From the NCBI RefSeq assembly GCF_016545825.1, contig NC_052620.1, forward strand, positions 11,904,001-11,968,000: a stretch of DNA of 64,000 bases, read 5' to 3'. Below the pieces are notes generated by a model, which did not search any database, was not told where the DNA came from, and saw nothing but the letters and a program-made list of their open reading frames with translations. The position numbers and the translations under genes are program-made. This stretch comes from Eucalyptus grandis (lineage: Eukaryota; Streptophyta; Magnoliopsida; Myrtales; Myrtaceae). Shown piece by piece: positions 14,001 through 25,206 of the stretch (the stretch's first letter is position 1; every line of letters begins with the position of its first letter).

Positions 14001-15112
14001 CTGAAAATACTTTTAAAAAAAAAAAAAAAAAAAAAAACAAAAAAAACAACAATTACTAGGAAATAGTCCATGAGAGCCAGAATATAGAAACTCACAAATC
14101 TAGAAACCTTCTTCCAGAAATGTGGAGTCGGCTTTGCAGAAATATAAGCTCTCTGTAATGCAGCCTCTTGCTCTTGAGTCCAACCTTGGCAATTCTTACA
14201 GCCTTCTTCTCCTTGTTTGCTCTCAGTTAGTGTCTTAATTATTCCACTTTCTTCCTTTTTAAGGGCGGGTAGACCAAGCACACATTGTCTAGTGCCTCTT
14301 TGTGTTTCTGCTACTACTACTTCAGATTTATTAACAACTCCATCTTCTATTGCATCCTTCCTATCCTCCTTGTCAGTCTTTCTACTCAACAAGGACCTAG
14401 TTTCTCTCTTAGGCCTACAGTCAGTCCTCTCGACTTGCCCAGCAATAATCTGCTGATTAGAAAACCTCAACAATTGATCAAAGTTGCGAAACTCCTGAAC
14501 CCCACAATTCAGTCTTGGAGACCTTCTCAACCCAGCACATGGAGTTGTACTTCTCCCCAAGCCATCACTTGAATTTCTTTCAGGGTAATCTTTAACCTGA
14601 TTAATCGGCAGAAAATGCTCTTGTCCCCTAACCCCGCTACTAAATCTTGGAGATCTTCTCAACCCACTACGCAAATCGTGCTTTTCCGTCAAACCATCAC
14701 TGAGATCTGTCACTTCCCTCGAATTTCTTCCTGGGTCGTCTTCTACCTGGGTATTCACCAGAGAACGTTTTCGCTTCGAACCCACGAGCCTATCCGAACG
14801 GTCAACCCGGTCGTCATCGGATTTCAGCACGCCAATCTTCGGACTGCGAAACCTCGGAGATCTTCTCAGGGGAGGGGAATGTCCATACACGGCGGCAGCG
14901 CTTCTCTTCGGCATTTCAACAAGCATTGGACACATAGCCTGTTTCAGCAAGAAAGATTTAGAGGGCCTCTGCTCAAGAAACCCAATAACGTGCTGATAAA
15001 CAGAGAAGACATCAACAAAACGAAGGGCGTAATTTGCTGGAATCAACTTTTTCTCACTGGAACCATCAGATGTACAGTAAAGATCGCAATTTTTCCCGGG
15101 TAACACCGACAT
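11005..15112 (-). CDS. SANT/Myb-domain nuclear protein with RRSPRF repeats (two exons, about 587 aa)
   Basis: Exon 1 is 15112-14096 and exon 2 is 11751-11005. They join in phase 0 across a 2344-bp intron (donor GTGAGT, acceptor TCACAG). I chose the ATG at 15112 (MSVLPGKN) because the frame further upstream has no ATG before a stop; a non-coding or extra 5' exon is possible. Residues 309-365 form a SANT/Myb domain: GWTQEQEAALQRAY, then FWKKVSRF ending exon 1, then VPGKSAQECFDKIHSD starting exon 2. Three copies of RRSPRF/L (about residues 83, 152 and 196) sit in a basic, Ser/Arg-rich N-terminal half. The last 20 residues are almost all acidic. The domain and composition point to chromatin or DNA association. 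The SANT domain resembles that of MIS18-binding proteins by eye, but no SANTA domain was seen, so a specific role is not claimed. The intron carries a 20-plus poly(A) run near 14014-14037. Confidence 0.82.
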
Positions 15113-15398
15113 ACGCAACGACGTAAATGGAACTCCTACCTGCTTTATGGCGCGGTCGCCGGGAAGCGGACCGCGCGGCGGCTCGCGGGGCTGCGCGGCG
15201 GCTGTCTCCGGCGGATGCTGCACCAGAAATCCGGAGGAAAGAGAGGAGCGACAGCACGATTGGAGGGAAAAGATGGGATTTTGAATTTATGGGCTTCGTT
15301 ATCTGGGAAGACAAACGGAGGCCCGTTAGACTTCGTTAAAGTGGACCATGAAAATGAAATCGAGTGGATTTATATGCATTTTTATATGGTCTATTTTT

Positions 15399-15742
15399 TT
15401 AATGCCGTGAAAAATTCCAAACCAATACACATATGATAAATTTACCTTAAATTAATAACCAGTATCTCTGTGACAATTGACAAGCGTACTAATTTCGGGT
15501 TTATCATTCGTTTGTCACAAATGTATAAGTTTGTAGTTTTCGGTGATATTAATATAATTTAATGAAAATTAACGAATAATAAATTTATCATAAATATAGT
15601 AGTTTGAAGTTTTTGTGGTCAAAGAATTAGTTTATAGAAATCCATCATAAGTACATTAATTTGAAATTTTTCGTGATCAAAAAATTAAATTGGTGTTAAT
15701 TTTTTATAAGTATATCAATTTTGGGTTTTTTGTGATATTAAT
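15399..15742. mobile_element. MITE-like fold-back element, copy 1
   Basis: The left end (ttaatgccgtgaaaaattcc) and the reverse complement of the right end (ttaatatcacaaaaaaccc) match imperfectly and continue to align for about 45 bases (cacatatgataaatttac against acttataaaaaattaac). The interior repeats the same theme several times. A second element with the same end wording lies at 36422-36736. The element is non-coding and AT-rich. I could not settle a target-site duplication. Confidence 0.5.
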
Positions 15743-16556
15743 TTTTTTTTCTTTTGCTTCAATCATTCGTATGTTTTTCTTTTTAGCTGGATCCCAAAAA
15801 AAAAAAAAAAAAAAAAACAACAACACGAATAGGGCTATTTCCACTTTTTTTTTTTTTTTGGGGATGTTTTGGGATTTGTCTTGCGGTAAACCCAAAACCC
15901 GAACCCAAGGTCTATTTTACCTCAAGAATAGTTCTATTCTTCTAAAATATACGAGGTCACTTGAGCAACTATACACACCCCAAATAGAAATCAACTCATT
16001 CAATCTACATCCTTTTAGCAATATTCATCGTTTTTGCTTTACTTTTTATGATTCATATGAATTTCTACAAGAATTTGACATTAAAGTGACTGCATAATCT
16101 GGATTTCCATGACACCAAAAGTGTAATCACTATTAGAGGCAAAAAATAATCACATCTATTTCGATAACCCAAAAGGTACTCGAAAACTTAAATACAAGTT
16201 TGGTTGGGACGACTTAGAGGGAAGATTAGCCGTCCCAAACCAGTCTTGCTACCATTCTTTAGTTTTCCAGGTCATGCAATTTGACTTCATTCTAACGCAA
16301 TATATCTTTGATATTATAAAATATATAATATCAACCAATAATAAAATATAAAAAGACTGATCTTAATATTTTTAACTACTCCCCATTATAAATTGTAACA
16401 TTACATTTGTAATATCATCAATCATACATTCGACACATCTCCAACTTCAAAAGAATGGAAACTGACAAGAGGCAGATTGGTCAACTACAGAAGGGAGCTT
16501 AAACATAAGCTGTACTACAAAAAAGTCAAAACTCAACAATCCAAGATGATCTTTGC
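15743..16556. other. Intergenic region, 3' side of the glycosyltransferase gene
   Basis: No gene was recognised. It includes two homopolymer runs (poly(A) near 15797-15818, poly(T) near 15846-15859) and AT-rich sequence. The part just below 16557 should be the 3' UTR of the glycosyltransferase-like gene. Confidence 0.35.
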
Positions 16557-18470
16557 TCAAGCACAATCTCCTTTCTTGAACGCAAGAGCTTCCTCAAGAA
16601 ACCTCTCAAAGTTGCCATGTGATGACCCGCCAGGGGAAGCTGCAGCTTCAGCTTCTCTCTTCCAGTACTGAGCTCTCTCCCTCATCCTCCTCCCTTCCTC
16701 ACCTTCCATCACCTGCCTCACCAGTCCTTCAATCTCCTCCCTCCTCACGTCCTCATCCACCTCCACTCCAATCCCCCACTCCGTGCAGGCGTACCTGCAG
16801 TTTGTCTGCTGATCCGCAAAGAATGGCCAGCATATCACGGGCACTCCTGCGCTCACGCTCTCCAGCATTGAATTCCACCCACAGTGCGTCAAGAACGCAC
16901 CTACTGATGGGTGATTCAGCACCTCTTCTTGTGGGCACCAGCTTGCCAGCATTCCTCGGCCTCTGATCCCGTCGAGGAACTCCCGTGGCAGGGCTGCTGA
17001 CTCGCCCTTCACAATGTCGGGCCGGACGATCCAGAGAAATGGATGGTTGCTGTTTGCAAGCCCCCAAGCGAACTCCTCCAAGTGCTTCCCCGACATCACT
17101 GTCACGCTCCCGTAGTTCACGTATACCACCGAATTGGGTTCTTTTCCGTCCAGCCATCGCAGGCATTCCGTGTCCTCCTTCCACAGGCTTGACTTTATTG
17201 ATTCGGATTCTGACTCCTTCATTGGCAGTCGCCATCAAGGGAAGCGGGCCGATGGTGTATATGGAAGGGAACTTGACGGTGATTGCATCAAGGACCTCAT
17301 GCTCAAAGGTGTCAAATGTGTTGAAAGCAATCACCGGGGATTTGAGGCAGTTCTGAGCTTCTTCTCCCATGAAATCGAACATGATGCTTTTGGGGTTGGT
17401 CGTCCTGATGTGGCTGGGGATGTCTCTAAGCCGGATGTTTCTCATGCCGGGTATCCAATCTATAGGCATGTCCAGTGTGCCATCGCTGAGGAAGTTCTCA
17501 TCTGGAAATTCACAACAACATGATTGTCACATTCACATGAAGTACTGCACAAAGCTACGAAATGCCGACAACAGGTTTTGGGAAAATCGAGCAATCTTTA
17601 ACATCCAGCATCCTTGTATACTCTTTACAACTTTGGTTTCAATCCCAGAAGAAGAGCTTCTTGATTCTCTCAATCCTTACTTGTGTTGAGCAATCAAATA
17701 GGCTGAACAAGACTGTCACCTTTCATATAAGGAACAAAGAAGTACTAAATACCACCGAGAGTTTTCACTTTCAAGTTTGAGCAGAGACGCAGAAGGTTCT
17801 TGATTTTCTTTTCCTCAAGTCCTTACTATTGAGCAATCAAATAGGCCAAACAAGACAAGATTGCAGAGAATTGAAATCAAACAGTACAATAACTACTCTC
17901 ACATACAAAATTTGATTGAAATTGAGAAGAGGGTAATCAAAAGTACCTACTTTTGAATGGAAATATCCCTCTTCTGACAAGCTCTCTATAGTGCAGATAC
18001 GCCATGAAGCTGCAAGCGGAGGCAGTCCATAACTGAACCTCAGGAACTCCTATTTCCTGGGCTACGTCAATGGCAAAGCTCATGACGCCGTCCGAGACCA
18101 CGCAGCTCACTCTAGGGACATCCTCAGACGAGTTCAACCTTGCTAGGAGCTCCCGGAACGGGCCGAGGCAGTTCTTCCTGACGGAGTCGCACAGCAAGGG
18201 GACGTCCTGGGTGGCGTCGCTGTCGGACGGCGGCAGCCCATCAGGGATGGCCTCGAAGCAGAAATCGGGCAGGCCCTTCACTGAGTCCGGCCCATGGGAC
18301 CGGATCAAGCGCCGGTGGTTGTGCTCGGTATTGACAACAGTGACATGGAAGCCCCTGGAGTGGAGGAGCTTGGCGAGGTGCATGATGGGCGTGACATGGC
18401 CCTGGGATGGGTATGGAACACACACTGCATGAGGTCTATTCCTTGCTGAAGCATCATGATCCAACTCCAT
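16557..18470 (-). pseudogene. UGT85-type UDP-glycosyltransferase, single frameshift
   Basis: Exon 1 is 18470-17951 ([10 protein letters not shown]). Exon 2 starts at 17501 after a TTTCCAG acceptor and reads to the stop at 16557, with an intron of 449 bp. Family-1 UGT features: catalytic His25 in PSQGHVTP, partner Asp127 in VVSDGVM, and in exon 2 the PSPG UDP-sugar box running from WCPQEEVLNHPSVGAF through THCGWNSMLESV to ADQQTN. Motifs such as PIDWIPGMRNIRLRD and SLWKEDTECLRWL match the UGT85 group, which glucosylates small molecules such as cyanohydrins, terpenols and cytokinins. The frame changes between GPLPLMATA and KESESESIKS (about 17212-17230). One base too many, probably in the AA of CCAATG, separates two otherwise intact halves, and spacing to the next motif is normal once it is discounted. 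The exon total of 1465 nt is one over a multiple of three. Everything else is intact, so this is either a very young pseudogene or a sequence error. Without the extra base the product would be 487 aa. Confidence 0.85.
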
Positions 18471-19158
18471 CTTGCTCAGTTCTGATTTCTTGCTAAAACG
18501 ACTCCGGAGTATCGTCCAATGTCGATTGGATCGCTAATACCAACAGTCTTCCCTCCTCTATCGATCGCGAGAGACTGGAGAGTCGAATTTTAGAGCTCCG
18601 AGACCATCATCTTAGAACAAAAAAGATGGAAGTCGATGATGATAACAGTGAAACGTTTATGGAGCTCTGCGAAGACTGAGACAGTGAGGGTTTACCAGGT
18701 TAGCCCTGAGTCACATCTAATGATTCTTTGCGGGACAAAAACTAGTACCAAACAGTCAAACCTTGTATGCCCGACTTCACGGAAATCTTGAGATAAGGTT
18801 TCCTTTCTCTACCTGGTACTAGACTGAGGGCTGAGGAAGGGCCCCCGCCGCCGCTGCTCCATGATTGCTTGACGCTTGGTGCCGTTTCGAAAACAACTTT
18901 TGCTTAGCTGAGGATGACGAGAATGAAAAAGATAAGACAACTGTAAAAAAACCCTTGCATTTCGAAAACGACAACTTTTGCTTAGCTTAAGCAGAAGCTG
19001 GAGATTCCATGAAGGGTTCTCCTGTTTTGAAGATTTTCGAACAAGACGAGGCTAAAAATTTGGGGACGAAAACATAGGAACAGACAGTAGGAAGGGAAAC
19101 AATTTCAGTAGACAATTCCTATAAAGTGGATATTCACAAGCTTGGGTCTATCTTTAGC
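18471..19158. other. Upstream region of the glycosyltransferase gene
   Basis: There is no coding content. The first few hundred bases above 18470 should contain its promoter and 5' UTR. A phrase of about 20 bases (gacaacttttgcttagctta-like) occurs twice, near 18890 and 18970, in an imperfect local duplication. Confidence 0.35.
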
Positions 19159-19917
19159 GGGAAAAGTACCAAAAAATATTTTCTAAACCTATAATAGTTG
19201 TGGTAATTTAGTTTAAAACATTTTAATTGGATCAATTTAATCTTATATAATTTTATATTAATATCAATTTAATATATTCAGCCAATTTAGGATGTGATTT
19301 ATTGACTTAGACGATGGGTATTCTACACAACACAATTGACATTGATGTTGACAATTTTTTTATAGTTTTTTGATAATTCTTTTTTTTTTTTTTCTTTCCT
19401 CTTTCCTTTTCTTTTTGACGGTGATCAAAGGTTGGCCACTAGCTACAAACCATGGCTAGCAAGGATTGGCCTCGCTTAGGCGAGGGCAAGTGCCTACAAG
19501 GTGGTCAAAGGTTGGCCACTAGCTACAAACCATGGCTGGTAAGGATTGGCCTCGCTTAGGTGAGGGCGAGTGCCTACAAGGTTGCCCAAGGTGAGAGTGG
19601 GCCTCACTAGATTTGGCAAGAGGCCTCTTGCCAGCGCTCATCTTCGCCCAATCGTGGCTCAACAAAGTTGACCCTCACCGACTATGGCCTGTGACTAGTG
19701 ATTGACCAGTCATGGCCAATGGCTAACCAATGGCAAAAGGAAAGGGAAAGAACAAGGAGATGAAAAAAGAAATTTAAAAAATTTCAACCTAAGTCGGCTG
19801 AATGAACCATTAGTATCAATATCAAAAGATTTAGAGCTAAATTAGTCTAATTAAATAATTTATGACTGAATTTATACCAACAAAATAAATTTACAACTTT
19901 TTTTTATGTCTTTTCCC
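19159..19917. mobile_element. Non-autonomous DNA-transposon-like element with GGGAAAAG termini
   Basis: The left end GGGAAAAG at 19159 is mirrored by CTTTTCCC ending at 19917. The arms are AT-rich and partly complementary, and a poly(T) run lies near 19380-19393. The core is GC-richer and contains an 80-bp tandem duplication. The plan of AT-rich arms around a GC-richer core resembles the elements at 2805-3358 and 43029-43795. No transposase frame is present. The flanks do not give a clear target duplication. Confidence 0.45.
19421..19580. repeat. 80-bp direct tandem duplication
   Basis: Unit 1 is 19421-19500 and unit 2 is 19501-19580. Both begin gtg(a/g)tcaaaggttggcc and end tgcctacaag, differing at only a few positions by eye. 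The pair lies inside the core of the 19159-19917 element. Confidence 0.85.
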
Positions 19918-20760
19918 ATTTCAGCTCATTTTGTCCAAAACGACAAGTCAATTTAATAGCTCTAACATACTTGCAGGGGCTTGTCTGTCTTTTTCTCCTT
20001 CTCTTTCTATGGAGAAGATTTGCTATCTCGCAAATTTCTTTTTTTTTCTTCATTTTGCGAAACATGAATTGAATTCTTAATTTAATCATTCATATCGCTT
20101 TAGAAGCTGAACAAACGAAAGACATTTTTTTTTTATTAACAACAAAAATGTTTTGATAGAGATTATGGCTGATTATAAAGATATTTTCTGTTGACTCATT
20201 TTTGGAAGCAGTAGATGATCAAAATTGAAAAATCTTTTCTAATTTCACAATTTTCCATAAATCAAATGAAGCAGCCCATAGGGTCAATCATTCCAATTAT
20301 TCGAACTAACTTGGAGCATCTTCGGTCAATTTGATTGCACCAGGATTTTCTTTACTAAGTCCTGGAGGATTTTTTGGGAAGGCAACTTCTCAAAAAAAAA
20401 AAAACAACTTGAAAACAGGGTACACTGAGACACTTAACAAACCTAACAAGGAAAATAATTCATTAAGCCCCTTATTCTTGTACAACCATAGAGTTCTATC
20501 CGGATCACGATGAGTTACGACCTCACAAAAACAAGCAACTTTCAACAGGAATCTGATCTTTCATCTAATTGTAAGAATGATGATGCAGGAATTTACCCAG
20601 AAATGCACATTTGAAAAGAACCAGCTCTTTTTGGGTTCCTTCCTCATAGACCTGAATTCGCGGCGTGTGGCCATGGTAGCTAAATCGCAAGAGGACCATA
20701 ACATCCTACATTGGCTGCTTTCACAATTCTCCAATTTTCACGATTCAGTTCCCTGGCTCA
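19918..20760. other. Intergenic region, 3' flank of the plastid protein gene
   Basis: AT-rich sequence without a recognisable gene. The last part should be 3' UTR of the gene that ends at 20761. Short poly(A)/poly(T) runs occur near 20038, 20128 and 20392. Confidence 0.35.
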
Positions 20761-23700
20761 TCATAGGGGCTTTAGTTTGGTTGATTCTAACTGCTTCAAA
20801 TCTTCCTTGGCCAAACTCGCGGATTCATTTGTATGTTCTGGATTAGGTGCCCGTCGGCTTTCCCATAGTTTTCCGGTCTTTCCAATTGCAAGAATCAGCT
20901 CAAGTTGTTTCTGCTGCTGATCCTGCCGGAAGTCAAAGAAGAATATTAGCAGCAAACTCAGGAGAGAGCATGCCATTTTCTAGATGGGCAATTTCACGGC
21001 GATCAAGTCGTACTGAGATGAAAAGTTTTATCATTCACAATGAGTCGAGAGGTCTGGAAAGTCATTAAAAACCTGCATTGCCAGCAAAACCTTCTGAATT
21101 TCACCAAGCTCCTTTTCAAGGATGTCTTCTTGCATTGCCAATGCACGAGTAGCCTCTGAATTCTTTTGAGCCAGAGCTGCAGTCTTAAGACAAAAAAACA
21201 CATCGTTAGAGCAGATGCGACCTTTTCTAATGATTTTGGAAGCAAAGTTACTTCCTAAGGGAGATGCAACAACTTATATCAACTAGAAAGTGATTTTAGT
21301 AAATTGTTCAACTTTAAACACTCCATCTCATCCCTTTTCTCTCTTGTAGGCATTTCCACTATAGAGTCAGTGGCACCAGGTGGTCTACCATGGGTTCTCT
21401 CTATGCCCAAGCCTCCTTTTTTTTCAATCAATTCCTGGACCATTTGATAGATTAAAAATGCCCAATTCACCCATAAATCAGATCATTCTATTTTGGGAAT
21501 TTTTTATTTTCCTATCTAGTCATTTATTAGTAAAATAGAAATCCTCAAGAAGTTTTACTCAGCAATTATCTTATATTATAGTGACTCCATATGATGCTGG
21601 TGCATTTCTCTATTTTCCGCACCCTGCATTTGCATGGCGAGAATGTTTCCTGGCCTTCAGATCAAAGCAGGATCAATGATGGAGAATTATGCATACATGT
21701 GCTCCAAACAGTTCCGCAAGAAACAATACAACCATATGCATGTTTCCAAGTGAGAAAATGATACATATAATCTTCTTATAATCTCTTGGTCATATAAGAG
21801 CAATAAAAAAAAAAAAACGACAGAATGTGTTCGTAAAATTGACAGCCTCATTTGTTTAATTAATCACAGTTGATCCACTATTCCAAGTATTTATTGGAAG
21901 TGATCTCATGGATCTCTATTGACAGACCATATAATTCCAAAATTTGCATGAGGACGCATAGTTATTGGCCCAACAGCAGGGTTTCCTGGACACCTCCAAG
22001 CAGAGCGAGGACTGACTTTGACAAGTTCAGACCCATGAGAGCTGGAAAAAATGGTTACAGTATCTACATTACAGATGAAACTCCCAAAATAGTAGCTCTT
22101 TCAAATGTGCACGCCCTAATTTACATGAGCCAGTACACACCATGCCCTCACATAATTTTTCCAAATTGATTCATTAAGTTGCCTACCATGAAATCAAGTA
22201 TAAATTCCCTTCATTCCACTATGATGCATGCATCTTCTTACACATAATCAGGCCTGTCAAGCTCCCACCAATTTTGCTTGACTCAATTATTTAGCATTCT
22301 AGATCCACATTATCTGTATAATTTGAAATTCTCTGAAACAACAAACAGATGATCTCTGCCAAATGATTACTGTCCAATTTTCTATACGCTGCTTTCATCA
22401 ATTACAGGATGATTTTCTTAGCCTCTTTCTGCAGAAGTAAATAAGTGGGAATCTATAATGCCCGCTATCCCAAATGTGGTGCCAATTAGTCACAAAGTCT
22501 GGGGCAAGGGTCCCACTGCTTGAAACCGCATTCACAGTTACAAGCTTGATGATGCAGTACATGAAGACTTACTAGTCATGGGCATTATGTGGAGCAATAG
22601 GACCAAGTTCAAGCTCATCACTTAAGTCGAGCTGGGGATACTGACATCAATAATGGGAAGGAACCAGAGGCAGAAAAGGATAGTTGAATGGGCAGGAATA
22701 AAGGAAAATTATTTCTGTTAGTTAAAGGATAGTTGATCCCTTGGAGTTGAGGGATACTGGGAATTGATGACTTTGGTGCATTTAAGTTAGCGTCCTGCCT
22801 TCAGTAATATTGTCTTTATGCTCTCATGCCATCTGTCTCTCATTACTTTGCACTCCTGGTCCGATACTACTATGCTCTACATTAATTTTGCCTGTAGCAA
22901 TCGAAGGAAAACCTATTATCCATTCTGCATTAATTTTTCACTAGATCAACAGGTAACATGCTTGGATCCAAAGTGTGAATTATTTCCCTAGTTACACTGG
23001 TCAAATAATAAATCCATAAATAATAAGATGCTCTTTTAGCCTCCCTGGTAAACGTATGCACGCTGGAGGAAAATGTTCAACACAAGAGGTTCATCAGTTT
23101 CATGTGAACCGTCAGATAAGACATTTTAACACATTCTTTTGGTTAGATAATTGGCAGCCGCATAAGCCACTCTTGATTACATATTCAAGGAGTGTTGTAC
23201 TTGCCTCTGATTTAAATCTAGAGACTACAGTTTCTGAGCATCCTCATGGCAATGGGTGGAATTTGACGCCTTCTAGAAAGGTAGAGTGAATGCAGATTCA
23301 ACAACTATTGTCGAATGTTATAAATGTTACTAATATCAATGCCTTAGACATACAGCAGCTTCAGGTTGCTTCTCTATTTCAGCAGCTTAGGACTTAATAT
23401 GTATATACACTCTTTCAGTCTAAAGATTATGTTCTTTAACATTGTCATGGTGGCAGAACCACAAGAATCTGAAAACCCAATCTAAAAGCCTAATCATAAA
23501 CCATAAACACACCAAACTGAACCCTAATCCAGATCCATAATTCTTATAAACTAAACACTGATCAACACTCCTCCAATAAATTTGTGACAGTTAGGCTGCA
23601 CCACATATAGCCTCTAATCCAGGGTTTTATGAGAGAAAACACATCGAAGTTGAATGTCACCTTATAAGGGAGCAGTAAATTTGTGGAGATATTGCAACAG

Positions 23701-25174
23701 ACTTTGTAAAGTCTAACAGTTAGTTTGATTATCTATGTCCAAAGGCTCTTCATTTAAAGTCTACAATAAGCTTCATATGAAAGATAGATTGAAGAAATGG
23801 AAGTCGTCAGGATCATAAAGATGTGTTCTTTGAGATCAGATACCTAAGATCAGAGATTATCAGGCTTTTGAATGTCCTTATTCAAGCTGATGCTTTGCCT
23901 CATAGAATGTCACATGCTCAATGGCAGAGGAGTATCAAGGTGGGAAGTCGAGCTCAATTTGACAAGGACACCAGAAGGAAAAGCTTTTCACATAACTTTT
24001 CTTGAATTAGCACGAAATTTCTAATTTATTTCTCTTGGAGATCTAGGAATACAGGATCAATTGCTATGCTCAAGGCATCTGAGTTGTCCTTTATTTGAAA
24101 ACTACAGCAAAACATACATAAAGAGGTTTTAGCTCAGATTTGACCAAGTGTTACTGATTACCATTGGCAACTATGGAGAACATAGAACATTTCATTTGAC
24201 TACGATATATGAGGTTGTAGCAGGATTGGGGACCCCACTTTAAGACTAAGCATTATTGATTATCATCATGTATGAAAGGAAAAATGATAATTATTTCTCC
24301 TCTTTCTCCTCTGCAACTTAGGCAAGACTTAAGTTGTAGGAACTTGTCGCCAAGAAGGCATTGTCAGTCTGTCTCAAGGAGGGAATAACATCACTGCTAA
24401 CCAGGCCTTATCCCAATAGTGGGCCGATATGCCATCAGCTCTATTTCCTACCAATGGAATTAATGGTAAAAAACTAAAATTTCATCTTCACAGGGATTCC
24501 AGAAAAAAGGGAAAAAAAAAGAATAAGTTGCAATGTGAAAACAAAATACAGAAAGAAAAAAATAAGACAATGGGAATCTGAGATGAGAACAAGTAGATTG
24601 AAACCAGAAGAGAGAAAAGTACAACTAGCAGCAAACAACTGAGGCAATGCCATTCCCCATTTTAAGGAAACTGAAGTGATCAACACCTACAAGCTTATGT
24701 CCTCCATAGCTCCTCTTTCATTCACTCCTCCCAACATTACTTCCACACACACACAGAGAAATTGGGAGGAAAATGAACCTTCTACAAGAAGCCTCCAACC
24801 AAAATTGCAATCACAAAGGTTGAAATCACATACCCAGGCGCATCAGAAAGATTCTTCACATGAGTTTGTGTGTGCAACCCGTCGCCCCGAGAGACAGAGA
24901 GAGAGCATAGATTTAATATAATTTCCAAGTCTCCAACTACCTCAGAATTCCCTACATTAGGCTACCTCAGCAAGGTTGTTGGCCGAGAGAAACCCAAACA
25001 GGAAACTAGAACAGTCCAGGTATACACCTCATGATGATACTATGAATACATCCTGTATGACATTACCAATGGAAGAAGTCTGCTCTTCCACATATACACC
25101 ATCATGTCTTATGACACAACAATGCAGATAAAGTTATATATCATATGACAAAGTTGAAAAACTATTAGTATGGT

Positions 25175-25206
<32 letters not shown>

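Noticed and set aside
14285..15103. Long + strand frames opposite the SANT gene
   Set aside because: Antisense shadows of the real coding exon on the - strand.
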